Position numbers and translations under genes: made by a program. Positions 36,330-47,219 of a DNA stretch of 64,000 bases are shown piece by piece (the stretch's first letter is position 1; each line of letters starts with the position of its first letter). The notes beneath the pieces are model-generated. The model was given only the letters and a program-made list of their open reading frames with translations, searched no databases and was not told the DNA's origin. The stretch is from Vibrio cincinnatiensis. GTDB lineage: Bacteria; Pseudomonadota; Gammaproteobacteria; Enterobacterales; Vibrionaceae. The stretch lies in the NCBI RefSeq assembly GCF_022113815.1, contig NZ_SGOM01000002.1, positions 402,797-466,796 of the forward strand, in the 5' to 3' direction.

Positions 36330-37595
36330 ATGGATATCTTTAAAAAGAAAGAATCAAACGTTCAATCTTATGCCAATAATTTTCCTGTCGTATTTTCTAC
36401 GGCAAAAGGAAGCTGGCTGTATACCAAAGATGGTGATGCCTATTTAGATTTTCTCGCGGGCGCAGGCTCGCTGAACTATGGCCATAACAACGCTATCTTT
36501 AAACAGGCATTGCTTGATTATATTGATAAAGACGGCATTACGCATGGCTTAGATATGCACTCAGAAGCGAAAGCTGGCTTTCTACAAGCGCTGCAAAATC
36601 TGATTTTTGCACCACGAGGATTGGACTATAAAGTTCAGTTTACTGGTCCCACTGGAACCAATGCGGTTGAAGCGGCGATGAAACTGGCTCGTAAAGTAAC
36701 GGGGCGTACTAACATTGTGGCATTCACTAATGGTTTCCATGGTTGTACTTATGGCGCATTAGCCGCGACGGGTAACCAGCACCACCGTGGCGGTGCTGGC
36801 TTAGGCTTATCGGGTGTGACGCGCTTACCTTATGATGGTTATGCCGATATTGACGGTTTAGCTCTGTTTGAAACGATGCTGAATGATCACTCTTCGGGTC
36901 TGGATAAACCCGCTGCAGTGCTATTAGAAACGGTACAGGGTGAAGGTGGGCTGAATGCTGCCTCTAAGTGTTGGTTGCAAAAATTAGCCAAAATCTGTAA
37001 GGCTCATGACATTTTAATGATTGTTGATGACATTCAAGCTGGATGTGGCCGGACAGGGACGTTCTTTAGTTTCGAACCAGCAGGTATTCAGCCTGACATT
37101 GTGACCTTATCCAAGTCAATTGGTGGGTATGGATTACCGATGGCGGTTGTTCTATTTAAACCCGAGCTGGATGCGTGGAAACCGGGTGAGCATAACGGCA
37201 CCTTCCGTGGTAATAACCATGCGTTTGTGACAGCAACTAAAGCGTTGGAAACGTATTGGTCGAATGATGAATTTGAGCAACATATCAAAGCGCGTGCTGA
37301 GCAAGTGACGAATACGATCCAGCAAGCACTTCGTCGTTTTCCTAGTTTGTTTACTCGTTTGAAAGGGCGAGGCTTGATGCAAGGTATCGAATGTCAAAAT
37401 GGGGATATTTCCGACAAAGTGGCTCGTGAGTGTTTTCGCCTCGGTATGGTGATTGAAACGGCTGGCCCTGATGATGAAGTGGTGAAATTTTTCTGCCCAC
37501 TGACGATCAGTGAAGATGAGCTAGAACAAGGTCTGAGCATTTTCCAACAAGCGGTTGAAAATGTTGCCCCCAATTTTATTCAAAAAGCGTCTTAA
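36330..37595 (+). CDS. ectB: Diaminobutyrate-2-oxoglutarate transaminase EctB
   Basis: 421 residues, class III PLP aminotransferase making diaminobutyrate from aspartate semialdehyde. FLAGAGSLNYGHNN, FTGPTGTNAVEAAMKLAR, MIVDDIQAGCGRTG (PLP-ring Asp) and TLSKSIGGYG (Schiff-base Lys) are all intact. It starts 11 bases after ectA. Confidence 0.97.
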   Translation: MDIFKKKESNVQSYANNFPVVFSTAKGSWLYTKDGDAYLDFLAGAGSLNYGHNNAIFKQALLDYIDKDGITHGLDMHSEAKAGFLQALQNLIFAPRGLDYKVQFTGPTGTNAVEAAMKLARKVTGRTNIVAFTNGFHGCTYGALAATGNQHHRGGAGLGLSGVTRLPYDGYADIDGLALFETMLNDHSSGLDKPAAVLLETVQGEGGLNAASKCWLQKLAKICKAHDILMIVDDIQAGCGRTGTFFSFEPAGIQPDIVTLSKSIGGYGLPMAVVLFKPELDAWKPGEHNGTFRGNNHAFVTATKALETYWSNDEFEQHIKARAEQVTNTIQQALRRFPSLFTRLKGRGLMQGIECQNGDISDKVARECFRLGMVIETAGPDDEVVKFFCPLTISEDELEQGLSIFQQAVENVAPNFIQKAS

Positions 37596-37604
37596 GGAAA
37601 AATC

Positions 37605-37991
37605 ATGATTGTTAGAACATTAGAAGAGTGTCGTCAAAGCGAACGTCGTGTTGTGGCAAAAACATGGGAAAGTGTTCGCATGTTACTCAAAGACGATAAT
37701 ATGGGTTTTTCATTCCATATTACAAATATTTACCAAGGAACCGAGACGCATATTCACTATAAAAACCACTTAGAATCCGTGTATTGCGTATCTGGGGAAG
37801 GTGAAATTGAAGTGGTCGGCGGAGAAACGTATCCGATCAAACCGGGCACTTTATATATTCTTGATAAGCATGATGAACATTACCTACGTGCTTATAAAGA
37901 GGCGGATATGGTGATGGCGTGTGTCTTCAACCCACCGTTGACCGGTGCTGAAGTCCATGATGAAGATGGCGTCTATCCCATCGTCGAATAA
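37605..37991 (+). CDS. ectC: L-ectoine synthase EctC
   Basis: 128 residues, cupin fold. It cyclises N-acetyl-diaminobutyrate to ectoine. [28 protein letters not shown] and [11 protein letters not shown] are characteristic; the last two carry the metal-binding Glu, Tyr and His. It lies nine bases after ectB. Confidence 0.97.
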   Translation: MIVRTLEECRQSERRVVAKTWESVRMLLKDDNMGFSFHITNIYQGTETHIHYKNHLESVYCVSGEGEIEVVGGETYPIKPGTLYILDKHDEHYLRAYKEADMVMACVFNPPLTGAEVHDEDGVYPIVE

Positions 37992-38022
37992 CATCAATCC
38001 GTATTTAATACAAGGAGACTCC

Positions 38023-39453
38023 ATGTCTTACACCGTAGAAAAAATCGGTGGTACTTCGATGTCTGCATTTGATGCAGTCCTCGATAATATTTTACTGAAG
38101 CCGAATAATCCTTATGGTCGAGTATTTGTGGTTTCAGCTTATTCAGGGATGACTGATGCCTTACTCGAATGTAAACGTACGGGTAAACCAGGCATTTATC
38201 AGATGATTGCTAAGCGTGATGAAGGCTGGCAAGAAACGATGTATGAGCTTGAACAGCGCATGCTGATGATCAACGAAAATTTATTTGCCGACCCAATGAG
38301 TCGAATGCGGGCCGATAAATTTATCCGTTCACGAATCTCAGAAGCGGTAAATTGCGTTAATAATATTTTGGAAACCTGTCAGTATGGGCAGTTTTCTCTA
38401 CGCCATTATTTACCGCAGATCCGAGAGTTCCTCTCTTCGATTGGGGAAGCGCACAGTGCCTATAATACGGCTCTGAAATTGAAAGCGCTGGGTATTAATG
38501 CTCGATTTGTCGATCTATCAGGATGGAATGAAGAAACTCGCGGTAAGCTAGATGAAGTGATTGAGCGTGCCTTTGCCGATATTGATGTTACGACAGAATT
38601 ACCGATTGTGACTGGCTATGCCTATTGTGACGAAGGACTGATGAAAACCTATGATCGTGGTTATAGTGAAATGACCTTTAGCCGGATTGCGGTATTAACC
38701 GAAGCCGATCAAGCGATTATTCACAAAGAGTATCACTTAAGTTCTGCTGACCCTCGTGTCGTTGGGCCGGAAAAAGTACGCCCGATGGGGCTAACTAACT
38801 TTGATGTCGCCGATCAACTGGCTAACTTAGGAATGGAAGCGATTCACCCCAATGCTGCCGCTGGGCTGAGAAATAAAGGGATTGAGCTTCGCGTTAAAAA
38901 TACCTTTGAGCCTGAGCATGCTGGAACTCTGATTTCTAATCATTATCAGCCAGAAGCGAACAACGTTGAGATCATCGCTGGACGTAATAAAGTATTCGCA
39001 CTGCACATGTTTGACCAAAGCATGGTGGGGAGTGTTGATAATGCCAGCTATGAATTGATGGAAATTATTGCTGAAGCGAAAGTGCATTTAGTCGGTAAAG
39101 AAATGAATGCAAACTCAATGACTTACTACCTAAGCGGCACGAGTGATAACCTTAACCATGTGCTTTATAAAGCGGAAAAACGTTACCCTAATGCCTCCAT
39201 TTCTGGGAAAATGGTGGCGCTAATCTCTGCGATTGGTTCATCAATCAATACCAACTTTGCATTAGGTAAAGGCATGCAAGCATTGATTGAAGCCAATGTG
39301 AACCCCATGGCAGCCCATTCTTCAATGCGAAATGTTAACGTTCAGTTTGTGGTTGAAGACAGTGATTATAACAGTGCGATTTGTGCGTTACACCAAGCGT
39401 TGATCGTTGCCAAAAGTGACAGTAAACAAAGTAATAAAGTGAAAGCCGCTTAA
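38023..39453 (+). CDS. ask: Ectoine-linked aspartate kinase
   Basis: 476 residues; it phosphorylates aspartate as the first step to aspartate semialdehyde, EctB's substrate. VEKIGGTSMSAFD opens the kinase domain; SEMTFSRIAVL and PRVVGPEKVRPM follow, and C-terminal ACT regions run from about 330. The start at 38023 has AAGGAG and avoids the overlap with ectC in the longer frame. A dedicated aspartokinase in the ect operon is thought to escape normal lysine/threonine feedback. Confidence 0.95.
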   Translation: MSYTVEKIGGTSMSAFDAVLDNILLKPNNPYGRVFVVSAYSGMTDALLECKRTGKPGIYQMIAKRDEGWQETMYELEQRMLMINENLFADPMSRMRADKFIRSRISEAVNCVNNILETCQYGQFSLRHYLPQIREFLSSIGEAHSAYNTALKLKALGINARFVDLSGWNEETRGKLDEVIERAFADIDVTTELPIVTGYAYCDEGLMKTYDRGYSEMTFSRIAVLTEADQAIIHKEYHLSSADPRVVGPEKVRPMGLTNFDVADQLANLGMEAIHPNAAAGLRNKGIELRVKNTFEPEHAGTLISNHYQPEANNVEIIAGRNKVFALHMFDQSMVGSVDNASYELMEIIAEAKVHLVGKEMNANSMTYYLSGTSDNLNHVLYKAEKRYPNASISGKMVALISAIGSSINTNFALGKGMQALIEANVNPMAAHSSMRNVNVQFVVEDSDYNSAICALHQALIVAKSDSKQSNKVKAA

Positions 39454-39469
39454 ACTTGCTTGAGTCGTC

Positions 39470-39506
39470 AACCCCCATTGATCTTAATCAGTGGGGGTTT
39501 TGTTTT
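39470..39506 (+). terminator. Terminator of the ect operon
   Basis: AACCCCCA (39470-39477) pairs with TGGGGGTT (39492-39499), with further pairing inside the loop, followed by TTGTTTTTT. Confidence 0.92.
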
Positions 39507-39541
39507 TTCTCTTTCCACCCGTGCTGTTTGAATGAGCAATA

Positions 39542-39757
39542 TTAGTGAATGGTTGGTGCTAACCATTGTGCTAATTTTCTCAAATCCACATGGATGACCC
39601 AACGTACGGGGTGAGCCAGCGTTATGGGCTGCTGAGGCAAAGAAAAAATAGTATCTTGGCAACGCTGTGGAAATGTCATGACTGCGGGCCATTGAGTGTT
39701 CACGGCTTTTGATGTTGATTCAACGATTTGCAAATGGATTGTGGGGTATTGATTCAT
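39542..39757 (-). CDS. Small hypothetical protein, 71 residues
   Basis: The frame starts at an ATG with AGGAG eight bases upstream, unusually good for a chance frame, and encodes MNQYPTIHLQIVESTSKAVN onward with several Pro and Trp. No membrane helix or motif is recognised. It converges on the ect operon's terminator. Confidence 0.45.
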   Translation of the reverse strand: MNQYPTIHLQIVESTSKAVNTQWPAVMTFPQRCQDTIFSLPQQPITLAHPVRWVIHVDLRKLAQWLAPTIH

Positions 39758-39915
39758 TTTCACCTCTCCTGATTGAGGAGAACACGGGTTCTTCTCTATC
39801 TATCATCAAAGCTAAGCAAGGCTGGTACATCATGGATGTTTTTCATCGCTTGTGCTTATTATGATAAATGAGGGCTACGACTAGAAGTTCAAGGGAAAAG
39901 GTTGCGTAGAGTGTG

Positions 39916-39953
39916 AAAAAACCGCAGGCGATGCCATTTACTGAGCCATCGCC
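39916..39953 (-). terminator. Terminator after the YibE/F gene
   Basis: On the reverse strand GGCGATG and CATCGCC form a stem, then TGCGG and six T follow. It lies 14 bases past the stop codon. Confidence 0.7.
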
Positions 39954-39966
39954 AACATTTTATTGC

Positions 39967-41118
39967 CTACTTATCATTACATGAGGCCGTGAGCTTTTCG
40001 GTGAGTACCGAAGAGGTAACATGGTGGTCGTATAACTGAGTACGAAATAACATACTGTTAGCGATCCAAGCCGTTAAGGGCGCGACAATCACGAGGGATA
40101 AACTTCCCATTAATGTTCTTGCTACTTCACTGGCGACTAATTTCATATTGAAAATCTGCATTAAGCTGGTATCTCGGCTAATAAACAGCATTAATAGTGT
40201 CAGAAAACCACCTGAGTATGCCAGTAATAGGGTGGTTGTCATGGTACCAATTACTGCATTTCCAACTCTAAAGCCTGAGCGAAGGAGCTGTTTTTTATTC
40301 ATTTCTGGATTGGTGAGTTTGAGCTCTTCCATCGTTGCGGCCATTTCCATCGCTACATCCATGGCCGCGCCACTGGCTCCAATAAGAACAGCCGCATAAA
40401 GCACATCAAGCATATTGAGATGCATCCCAGTTTCAAAAAGTAGGAGCTGGGCCATGGGTTGTGTCATACCATCAAGTTTGAGTAATTTCCCACACATGAG
40501 ACAAAGTAACGCGGTGATCATCAAACCAATGAGTGTTCCTGTAAATGCGGCTTTTCCTTTATTTGTCCAGCCTGCGATGGAAAAAATGATAAGCGCACTG
40601 AGTGCGATAAGTGTTGCGGTCGTAATGAACATCGGGGGATAACCGGCGACGAGCCCCGGGATTAATAGTTGCCAAATAATCAGCACTGAACCAACAAAAG
40701 AGATCAGCGCGCTCAAACCAATATGGCGAGCATAAGCGAGCAGCGCAATCGCAAAAAGTGCAAATAACATCATTAAATAAGGTAGCCGATAATGAGAGAG
40801 CGCTTTGATATGGTGAACTTGCCCGTTTGGATTGAACTGTATGGCGACTAAAATCGTATCCCCCGGTTGATAAAATTCATCATATTCAAGCGTTCCAGTG
40901 AGTAAATTGAAAGCAGAGTAAGGCTTACCGGGGTGTTTTTTTAACTCAATGCTCAGGGTTTGCATACCAATGCGGTTACTGCCAATGACCGTGAGTTGGC
41001 TGTCATCACAAGCAAGCACGGTGGCAACGTGTTCGGGTTGTTGACCTTTCCCGGATCCCATCGCCCCGTATACAGTAAAACAGAGTAACACGATGACGGC
41101 TAGGTAGATGCCTCGCAT
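39967..41118 (-). CDS. YibE/F-family membrane protein
   Basis: 383 residues. After an N-terminal membrane segment comes a ~90-residue soluble part (TVLACDDSQLTVIGSNRIG) and then about seven helices including AMDVAMEMAATMEELKLTN and FRVGNAVIGTMTTTLLLAY, the YibE/F signature. Function unknown; these proteins are thought to be transporters. The ATG at 41118 follows AAGGAG. It lies downstream of the phosphatase gene, separated by a hairpin. Confidence 0.85.
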   Translation of the reverse strand: MRGIYLAVIVLLCFTVYGAMGSGKGQQPEHVATVLACDDSQLTVIGSNRIGMQTLSIELKKHPGKPYSAFNLLTGTLEYDEFYQPGDTILVAIQFNPNGQVHHIKALSHYRLPYLMMLFALFAIALLAYARHIGLSALISFVGSVLIIWQLLIPGLVAGYPPMFITTATLIALSALIIFSIAGWTNKGKAAFTGTLIGLMITALLCLMCGKLLKLDGMTQPMAQLLLFETGMHLNMLDVLYAAVLIGASGAAMDVAMEMAATMEELKLTNPEMNKKQLLRSGFRVGNAVIGTMTTTLLLAYSGGFLTLLMLFISRDTSLMQIFNMKLVASEVARTLMGSLSLVIVAPLTAWIANSMLFRTQLYDHHVTSSVLTEKLTASCNDK

Positions 41119-41135
41119 GAATTTCTCCTTATAAG

Positions 41136-41161
41136 AAAACGGAAGCGCAGTTGGCTTCCGC
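41136..41161 (-). terminator. Terminator after the alkaline phosphatase gene
   Basis: On the reverse strand CGGAAGC/GCTTCCG arms are followed by TTTTC. It separates phoA from the YibE/F gene. Confidence 0.65.
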
Positions 41162-41181
41162 ATTCAATTTGGTTTTGCTGA

Positions 41182-42573
41182 TTAGCCTTGACGGCCAATA
41201 TTGACTTGCATGATCTCCGCGATGGTTTGTGCCACTTGGGTATTGTCTTTAAAGCCTCCTAGTTTATCTGCCTGGACCCCGATAGCAGAGAGAGGCAGTT
41301 GTGTTGCGGTATGGGCATAAGATGTCCAATAAACCCCAGCGCGTTTTGAGGTAATATGAGCCACCGCAATAGCCACGGGATCATAACCGCCATAAAGATT
41401 TTTGAGGTTAGGCTCTTGTTTATCAACCGCGTTCATTGCGGTTTCAATCAGTGACTTTTCTTCGTCGCTGAGTGTGATCAAGTCAAATTGCGCGGCAATA
41501 TGTTGGTAGAAAGCGGTGCGATTACCCTGATAGACGCCTTGCAGTTTGTCTTCGATAGACTCTTTAGCGTGAGTAACATTATCGAGATTCATGAAATAAT
41601 TTTTACCAAATCCCATGCCCATACCGCCAGTTTCGTGGTCGCCTGTAATGATCACTAATGTGTCATCTGGATTTTTGTGGTAAAAATCGAGCGCTTTTTG
41701 TACGGCTTGATCAAACGCGAGGGTATCGAGAATCGTGCCTGCAATATCATTAGCGTGTGAAGCATGGTCGATACGTCCTCCCTCGATCATGAGGAAAAAT
41801 CCCTCTTTATTTTTTGCGAGGAGATCAATCCCTTTTTCTGTCATCTCTGCGAGCGATGGGAGGTGATTCGTTTTAATTCGATCAATTTCATAAGGCACAT
41901 GTGAGGCGCTAAACGCGGCAAATACTTTATCGCCAGCTTTAGGGTGATAACCGCGGAAACTGGCGACTGATTCACTACTGACAAAAGTTCGGTAATCATT
42001 TTTCTTCATCGTTGCAACCAGATCATTTCCATCTTTACGTTTGGAATTTTTCCCTGTCACAAAGTGTCGATAACCGCCGCCAGCGAAATAAGTAATGCCG
42101 GAATTGGCATAGTCTTGAGCAATTTCATTTTCATTATCTCGACTGATATTTTTAGCAATAAAAGCGGCAGGCGTGGCATGCGTAAGGCGGGTTGTAGTAA
42201 TAAGGCCCGTGGCCATGCCTTTTTTTTGAGCGCCTTCGAGCAGAGAGGTAACTTTCGTTCCATTGGGTAACATGCCAATCATACCGTTATCGGTCTTCAT
42301 GCCTGTGGCTAAAGCCGTTGCCGATGCCGCTGAGTCGGTGACAAGGGAGTCGGCTGAGTGTGTCGTGTTTATTCCGGTAATTGGCAGGCTGTTCATGGCT
42401 AAACGTGTATTTTTATCGCCGGTTTTCTCTTGCAGATAATACTCTGCGACTTGGCGTTGGGCTGTGGCCATGCCATCTCCAATCAGATAAATGACATGTT
42501 TGGGTGCATCGGCTAATGCAGAACTACTTAATAAGGTCAGTGCCGTGAGAGTGGCATAGTTAAATTTTGACAT
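41182..42573 (-). CDS. phoA: Periplasmic alkaline phosphatase
   Basis: 463 residues with a signal peptide (MSKFNYATLTALTLLSSSALA). The nucleophile Ser lies in TDSAASATALATG; metal ligands are in YLIGDGM, MIEGGRIDHASHAND and ITGDHETGG, with a late His in SYAHTATQ. It hydrolyses phosphomonoesters and supplies phosphate. No convincing Pho box was found upstream. It lacks the large insert of the 521-residue Vibrio alkaline phosphatase. Confidence 0.92.
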   Translation of the reverse strand: MSKFNYATLTALTLLSSSALADAPKHVIYLIGDGMATAQRQVAEYYLQEKTGDKNTRLAMNSLPITGINTTHSADSLVTDSAASATALATGMKTDNGMIGMLPNGTKVTSLLEGAQKKGMATGLITTTRLTHATPAAFIAKNISRDNENEIAQDYANSGITYFAGGGYRHFVTGKNSKRKDGNDLVATMKKNDYRTFVSSESVASFRGYHPKAGDKVFAAFSASHVPYEIDRIKTNHLPSLAEMTEKGIDLLAKNKEGFFLMIEGGRIDHASHANDIAGTILDTLAFDQAVQKALDFYHKNPDDTLVIITGDHETGGMGMGFGKNYFMNLDNVTHAKESIEDKLQGVYQGNRTAFYQHIAAQFDLITLSDEEKSLIETAMNAVDKQEPNLKNLYGGYDPVAIAVAHITSKRAGVYWTSYAHTATQLPLSAIGVQADKLGGFKDNTQVAQTIAEIMQVNIGRQG

Positions 42574-42799
42574 TACGCTATTTCCATGCTGTTAGTGTGG
42601 TTTCTATTCAACACGCTAAGTGACAAAGATGAATGATTTCTTACAAAATCGTGTCACGTTCAATCGCAATGTCTGATGATTGATTAAGATCAAATTATCT
42701 TTTCTTTATTGGGCGCTATGGTTACCGAGCTATAAGGTGGTAAGTAACCGATCTCCGACCTTTACATAAGCCTCATGCGTACTAAGTATCTCTAAATAA

Positions 42800-44335
42800 T
42801 CATGACTTAATACCCAAACGTTTAGCTAAACGGTGTAGGTTTCCACTATCTAATACTAATTGACGAGCGGTTGCTGCCCAATTTCCTTGATTATGGTTGA
42901 GAGCTTCAATAATTGCGTTTTTTTGAAACCGATCGGTTGCGTCTTTAAGGCTCAAATTGGATTGGGTCATCAGCGGAATTTCTGGCGTATTCAATCCACC
43001 TGAATTTGAATGCCATGAGGTATCGATATCAAAGTCTGACGCTAACAATTCAATGTCTGTAGACTGCGTGCGAGCTCTGGACAATACCGCTGCGCGTTTG
43101 ATCATATGCTCCAACTCTCGCACATTTCCTGGCCATGAATATTGTTTGAATACTTGAATCAGAGTGGGTGAGAAACGAATGCTATTTAGCCCTAATTTGC
43201 TTCGTAACTGCTCTGCGAAGAAGCCTGCTAGCAATATCACGTCTTCTTCACGTTCACGTAGTGGAGGGACGTGAAGTGGGAAGACACTCAAGCGGTGATA
43301 TAAATCGGCTCGAAATCGCCCGGCGGTCACTTCTTCATGTAAAACTCGGTTGGTCGCGGCCACAATACGAGTATTTACACGGATATGCCGATCGTCTCCG
43401 ACACGTTGAATGTCCCCATACTGCAAAGCTCGCAGCAGCTTTGCTTGCAATTCAAGCGAGAGTTCACCCACTTCATCTAAAAAGAGAGTGCCCCCATCAG
43501 CCAGCTCGAATTTGCCTTTTCGGTTACTGATTGCGCCTGTGAATGCCCCCTTTATGTGTCCAAACAGCTCACTTTCTGCCACGGATTCAGGTAAAGCCGC
43601 ACAATTTAGATAGACCAATGTTTTATCTGCTCGGTGAGACCGGTGATGAATAGCATTGGCGACCAATTCTTTTCCGACCCCAGTCTCACCCATGACTAAT
43701 ACGGACAGTTCAGTATCAGCAACGGCATCAATTTGCTGCTGTAGTGACTTGATTCCATTTGATTCACCAATGATGTCATCATTCAATGCCCGCTTTTCGG
43801 TATACGATTCTCTTGGCAAACTGGTTTGTGTTTCTAATTGTTCAAGAAGTAATGCGGTATGAAGTCCACCTGCAGCTAACGCACTGATAAAACGTAATTC
43901 ATGGTTTGAAAGCCCATCAAATTGATTTGGGTCAAAAGCATCAATGGTGATTGCACCAATCAGATGGTCATCAATTAATAACGGCAATCCAATGCATGAA
44001 TGAACATGCAATTTATCATCATGATTGGGGATCAAGCCATCGTAGGGATCCGGTAAGTGACTGTCGGATGGAAAACGGACAATATCGCCAGCTCGGGCGA
44101 TGGCTTCTAGCCGAGGATGTTGATCAATAGAAAAGCGGCGACCTAACACTTCCTTTGCCAAACCATTGATGGCTAGTGGTTTAAATAACTGATTTTCATA
44201 AAGAAGTAGAGCAGATGCGTCGCATTTTAAAACCTCTCGGATGGTGGTTAACAAGGTGTCGAAACGTGCTTGTCGAGTGAGTGCGGAGTTCAGATCTTGA
44301 GTAATATGTAACCATTGGGCGATTAATGAGGTCAT
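42800..44335 (-). CDS. norR: Nitric-oxide-responsive sigma54 activator NorR
   Basis: 511 residues: GAF domain (~20-170) that senses NO through a non-haem iron, AAA+ domain with Walker A GETGVGKE, sigma54-contact GAFTGA and Walker [13 protein letters not shown], then a C-terminal Fis-type HTH. It is divergent from norVW, with three palindromic sites between them. The ATG at 44335 is used; the longer frame begins at a TTG. Confidence 0.97.
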   Translation of the reverse strand: MTSLIAQWLHITQDLNSALTRQARFDTLLTTIREVLKCDASALLLYENQLFKPLAINGLAKEVLGRRFSIDQHPRLEAIARAGDIVRFPSDSHLPDPYDGLIPNHDDKLHVHSCIGLPLLIDDHLIGAITIDAFDPNQFDGLSNHELRFISALAAGGLHTALLLEQLETQTSLPRESYTEKRALNDDIIGESNGIKSLQQQIDAVADTELSVLVMGETGVGKELVANAIHHRSHRADKTLVYLNCAALPESVAESELFGHIKGAFTGAISNRKGKFELADGGTLFLDEVGELSLELQAKLLRALQYGDIQRVGDDRHIRVNTRIVAATNRVLHEEVTAGRFRADLYHRLSVFPLHVPPLREREEDVILLAGFFAEQLRSKLGLNSIRFSPTLIQVFKQYSWPGNVRELEHMIKRAAVLSRARTQSTDIELLASDFDIDTSWHSNSGGLNTPEIPLMTQSNLSLKDATDRFQKNAIIEALNHNQGNWAATARQLVLDSGNLHRLAKRLGIKS

Positions 44336-44350
44336 AGCTGATACCAATTA

Positions 44351-44410
44351 TGTCAATATGACAATGTTACTGTTATATTGACAGAAGTCAATTATTGTCA
44401 TTTTGACAAT
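44351..44410. promoter_or_regulatory. Three NorR enhancer palindromes
   Basis: TGTCAATATGACA (44351-44363), ATTGACAGAAGTCAAT (44377-44392) and ATTGTCATTTTGACAAT (44394-44410) are near-perfect palindromes. Three such sites upstream of norV are also known in E. coli, where NorR binds all three. They lie in the norR-norV gap, about 50-110 bp from the -24/-12 promoter. Confidence 0.85.
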
Positions 44411-44460
44411 TCCATTGGGTGATTTGTTTTAACTGATTGATTTTTAATAATTAAAAATTC

Positions 44461-44476
44461 TGGCACGGCGTGTGCA
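44461..44476 (+). promoter_or_regulatory. Sigma54 promoter of norVW
   Basis: TGGCACGGCGTGTGCA carries the GG and GC of the RpoN consensus with correct spacing, and matches the -24 element exactly. Confidence 0.85.
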
Positions 44477-44532
44477 GTATTGGAGGTGTTCAAGAATTCA
44501 ATTAACTTAAATCGTCACCTAAGGTAGTCACT

Positions 44533-46023
44533 ATGACAATTCACGTAAAAAACAACATTCATTGGGTCGGTCAACGCGATTGGGAAGTACAGAACTTCCA
44601 TGGTACAGAATACAAAATGACCAAAGGTACCAGCTATAACAGTTATCTCATTCGTGAAGAAAAAACGGTACTGATTGACACGGTTGACCATAGATTCAGT
44701 CATCAGTTTTTACAAAACCTTGAGATGGAAATTGATCTTAAGTCTATTGATTTTATCGTTGTTAATCACGCTGAAGAAGATCACTCAGGCGCTTTATCCG
44801 CATTAATGGAGAAAATCCCAAACACGCCGATTTATTGTACCGAAGCGGCAATAGATTCGATTGTTGGGCATCACCATCATCCTGAATGGAATTTTAAAAC
44901 GGTAAAAACAGGTGACAGTATTGATATTGGTAACGGTAAACAATTAGTTTTTGTTGAAGCACCAATGCTTCACTGGCCCGATAGTATGATGACTTACTTA
45001 ACGGGTGATGCGGTGCTATTTAGTAACGATGCTTTCGGTCAGCACTATTGTGATGAACGATTGTTTAACGATGAAGTCGATCAGAATGAACTGATGGAAC
45101 AATGTTTGCGTTATTACTCCAACATCTTAACGCCATTTAGCCGCTTCGTGACGGCAAAAATTAAAGAGGTATTAAGCTTTAATCTCCCTGTCGATATGAT
45201 TGCAACCTCCCATGGCATTGTGTGGAGAGACAACCCGGCTCAAATTATTGAGCAATATTTAGCGTGGGCAGATAACTATCAAGAAGATCGAATTACCATT
45301 TTTTATGATTCGATGTCGAATAACACACGTATGATGGCAGACGCTATAGCTCAAGGCATTCATGATGTTGACCCTACTGTTGCCGTTAAGGTCTTTAACG
45401 TCTCTAAGCATGATAAGAACGAAATTCTAGCGAATGTCTTCCGCTCTAAAGGCATTCTGGTGGGATCTTCAACCATGAATAATGTCATGATGCCAAAAAT
45501 TGCAGGCATGCTAGAAGAAATTACAGGGCTTCGTTTTAAAGCAAAAAAAGCGGCGGCTTTTGGTAGCTATGGTTGGAATGGTGGTGCGGTTGATCGTATA
45601 CATGCGCGTTTGACCGATGCTGGGTTTGAAACGGCGATCAGCTTGAAAACCAAATGGCGACCAGATGGAAAAGCGATGCGCGAATGCCGTGAACACGGTC
45701 AGAGCATTGCTAAGTTGTGGGCCAATAACGATTTATCAAAACTTACCGAGGTTTTTTCTCCAAAGCCTGACCACGAATCTCCGGCTCTTCAAGTGATTCC
45801 ACAAAAGGCGAAAGAGGCTCTGCCTGTTGTTCAACATGAACAGCCGCATCCTGAAGGCTGTCAATGTATGATTTGTACGGTATGCCATTGGGTGTATGAC
45901 CCTGCGTTAGGTGAGCCTAACCAAGGTATTGAGCCTGGAACTGTCTGGTCTGACGTACCCGATGACTTCTTATGCCCAGAATGTCACTTAGGCAAAGACG
46001 TTTTTATTGAGCATAAATCATAA
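44533..46023 (+). CDS. norV: Anaerobic nitric oxide reductase flavorubredoxin NorV
   Basis: 496 residues: metallo-beta-lactamase-like di-iron domain ([11 protein letters not shown] ligands), flavodoxin domain ([19 protein letters not shown]) and C-terminal rubredoxin (CTVCHWVYD and [10 protein letters not shown]). It reduces NO to N2O using electrons from NorW. The stop is nine bases from norW. Confidence 0.98.
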   Translation: MTIHVKNNIHWVGQRDWEVQNFHGTEYKMTKGTSYNSYLIREEKTVLIDTVDHRFSHQFLQNLEMEIDLKSIDFIVVNHAEEDHSGALSALMEKIPNTPIYCTEAAIDSIVGHHHHPEWNFKTVKTGDSIDIGNGKQLVFVEAPMLHWPDSMMTYLTGDAVLFSNDAFGQHYCDERLFNDEVDQNELMEQCLRYYSNILTPFSRFVTAKIKEVLSFNLPVDMIATSHGIVWRDNPAQIIEQYLAWADNYQEDRITIFYDSMSNNTRMMADAIAQGIHDVDPTVAVKVFNVSKHDKNEILANVFRSKGILVGSSTMNNVMMPKIAGMLEEITGLRFKAKKAAAFGSYGWNGGAVDRIHARLTDAGFETAISLKTKWRPDGKAMRECREHGQSIAKLWANNDLSKLTEVFSPKPDHESPALQVIPQKAKEALPVVQHEQPHPEGCQCMICTVCHWVYDPALGEPNQGIEPGTVWSDVPDDFLCPECHLGKDVFIEHKS

Positions 46024-46032
46024 GGAGGCAGC

Positions 46033-47184
46033 ATGCAGGCACCCATCGTAATTATTGGTAGTGGTTTTGCTGCTTACCAATTAGTTAAAACTGTGCGTCG
46101 TATGGACGCACATATTCCAATTCAACTCTTTACCGCTGAAGAGGGGGCGGAATATAACAAACCAGACTTGAGCCATGTCTTTAGTAAAAAACAAACAGCA
46201 TTGGATTTGGTCGTCAAAACGGGCGAGGCGTTTGCCCAAGAATACAAAATCGAATTGTTTGCCAACACCATGGTTGAAAAGGTGGATGTTCAGTCTCAAC
46301 AAGTGACAGCAAATGGGGGGATTTACCCTTATGCCAAATTGGTGTTTGCTACCGGTGCAAAAGCGTTTGTGCCACCAATGAGTGGTGATGCTGTGGAAGA
46401 GGTGTTGACGTTGAACTCATTGCAAGAGTATCAAGCTGCTGAGGCGTACATTAGCCGAGCAAAGCAGGTGTTGGTGATTGGTGGCGGGTTAATCGGTGTT
46501 GAAATCGCTATGGACCTAGCCAATAGTGGGAAAGACGTCACCATTGTCGAACCCAATGAGCGCTTACTCATGAACTTGATCCCTGAATTTATTGCTCTAC
46601 CGCTTGAGAAGCAGCTTAAACAGCAAGGCGTTCAACTTGCGTTAGAAAATAGTGTCGTTGCAGTCAATCATTCAGAGAACGCATTAGCAGTATCATTGAG
46701 TTGTGGACAAATCGTTGAAACCGATGCTGTGATTTCGGCTGCTGGTTTATGTGCTAATACGCAATTAGCCCAAGATTCTACTATCGCAGTAAACAAAGGC
46801 ATCATTGTTGATCATCATTTACAAACTTCCATTCAGAATGTGTTTGCATTGGGGGATTGCGCTGAAATTCAAGGACGAATGATGCCATACCTTCAGCCTA
46901 TTGTGTTAAGCGCCAATGTGTTAGGTAAGCAGTTACTTGGCCAAGAGGCACAACTGGTATTGCCACCAATGATGATCAAGGTAAAAACGCCTCACTACCC
47001 AATTCAACTCGCAGGAAAGATAAACGATGTTGTGCATTGGGAGGTAAGCATTTCAATGTCTGGTGTTGTGGCGAAAGCGAAAGATGACATGGAGCAATTC
47101 GTTGGTTTCATTGTTACTGGTGAACAAATCAAACAGGCATTTCCATTACTTCGTGAGCTATCACAAGCCACTGTTTATTCTTAA
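46033..47184 (+). CDS. norW: NADH:flavorubredoxin reductase NorW
   Basis: 383 residues with N-terminal FAD motif (PIVIIGSGFAAYQLVKTVRR), central NAD motif (VLVIGGGLIGVEIAMDLA) and FALGDCAE. It passes electrons from NADH to the rubredoxin domain of NorV. Second gene of the NorR-controlled operon. Confidence 0.96.
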   Translation: MQAPIVIIGSGFAAYQLVKTVRRMDAHIPIQLFTAEEGAEYNKPDLSHVFSKKQTALDLVVKTGEAFAQEYKIELFANTMVEKVDVQSQQVTANGGIYPYAKLVFATGAKAFVPPMSGDAVEEVLTLNSLQEYQAAEAYISRAKQVLVIGGGLIGVEIAMDLANSGKDVTIVEPNERLLMNLIPEFIALPLEKQLKQQGVQLALENSVVAVNHSENALAVSLSCGQIVETDAVISAAGLCANTQLAQDSTIAVNKGIIVDHHLQTSIQNVFALGDCAEIQGRMMPYLQPIVLSANVLGKQLLGQEAQLVLPPMMIKVKTPHYPIQLAGKINDVVHWEVSISMSGVVAKAKDDMEQFVGFIVTGEQIKQAFPLLRELSQATVYS

Positions 47185-47219
47185 GCTGGCTCTATTATAA
47201 AATGAGAGGAGAGATGACT

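Noticed and set aside
42574..42799. Pho box upstream of phoA
   Set aside because: TGTCAC-like hexamers occur but without the required direct-repeat spacing.
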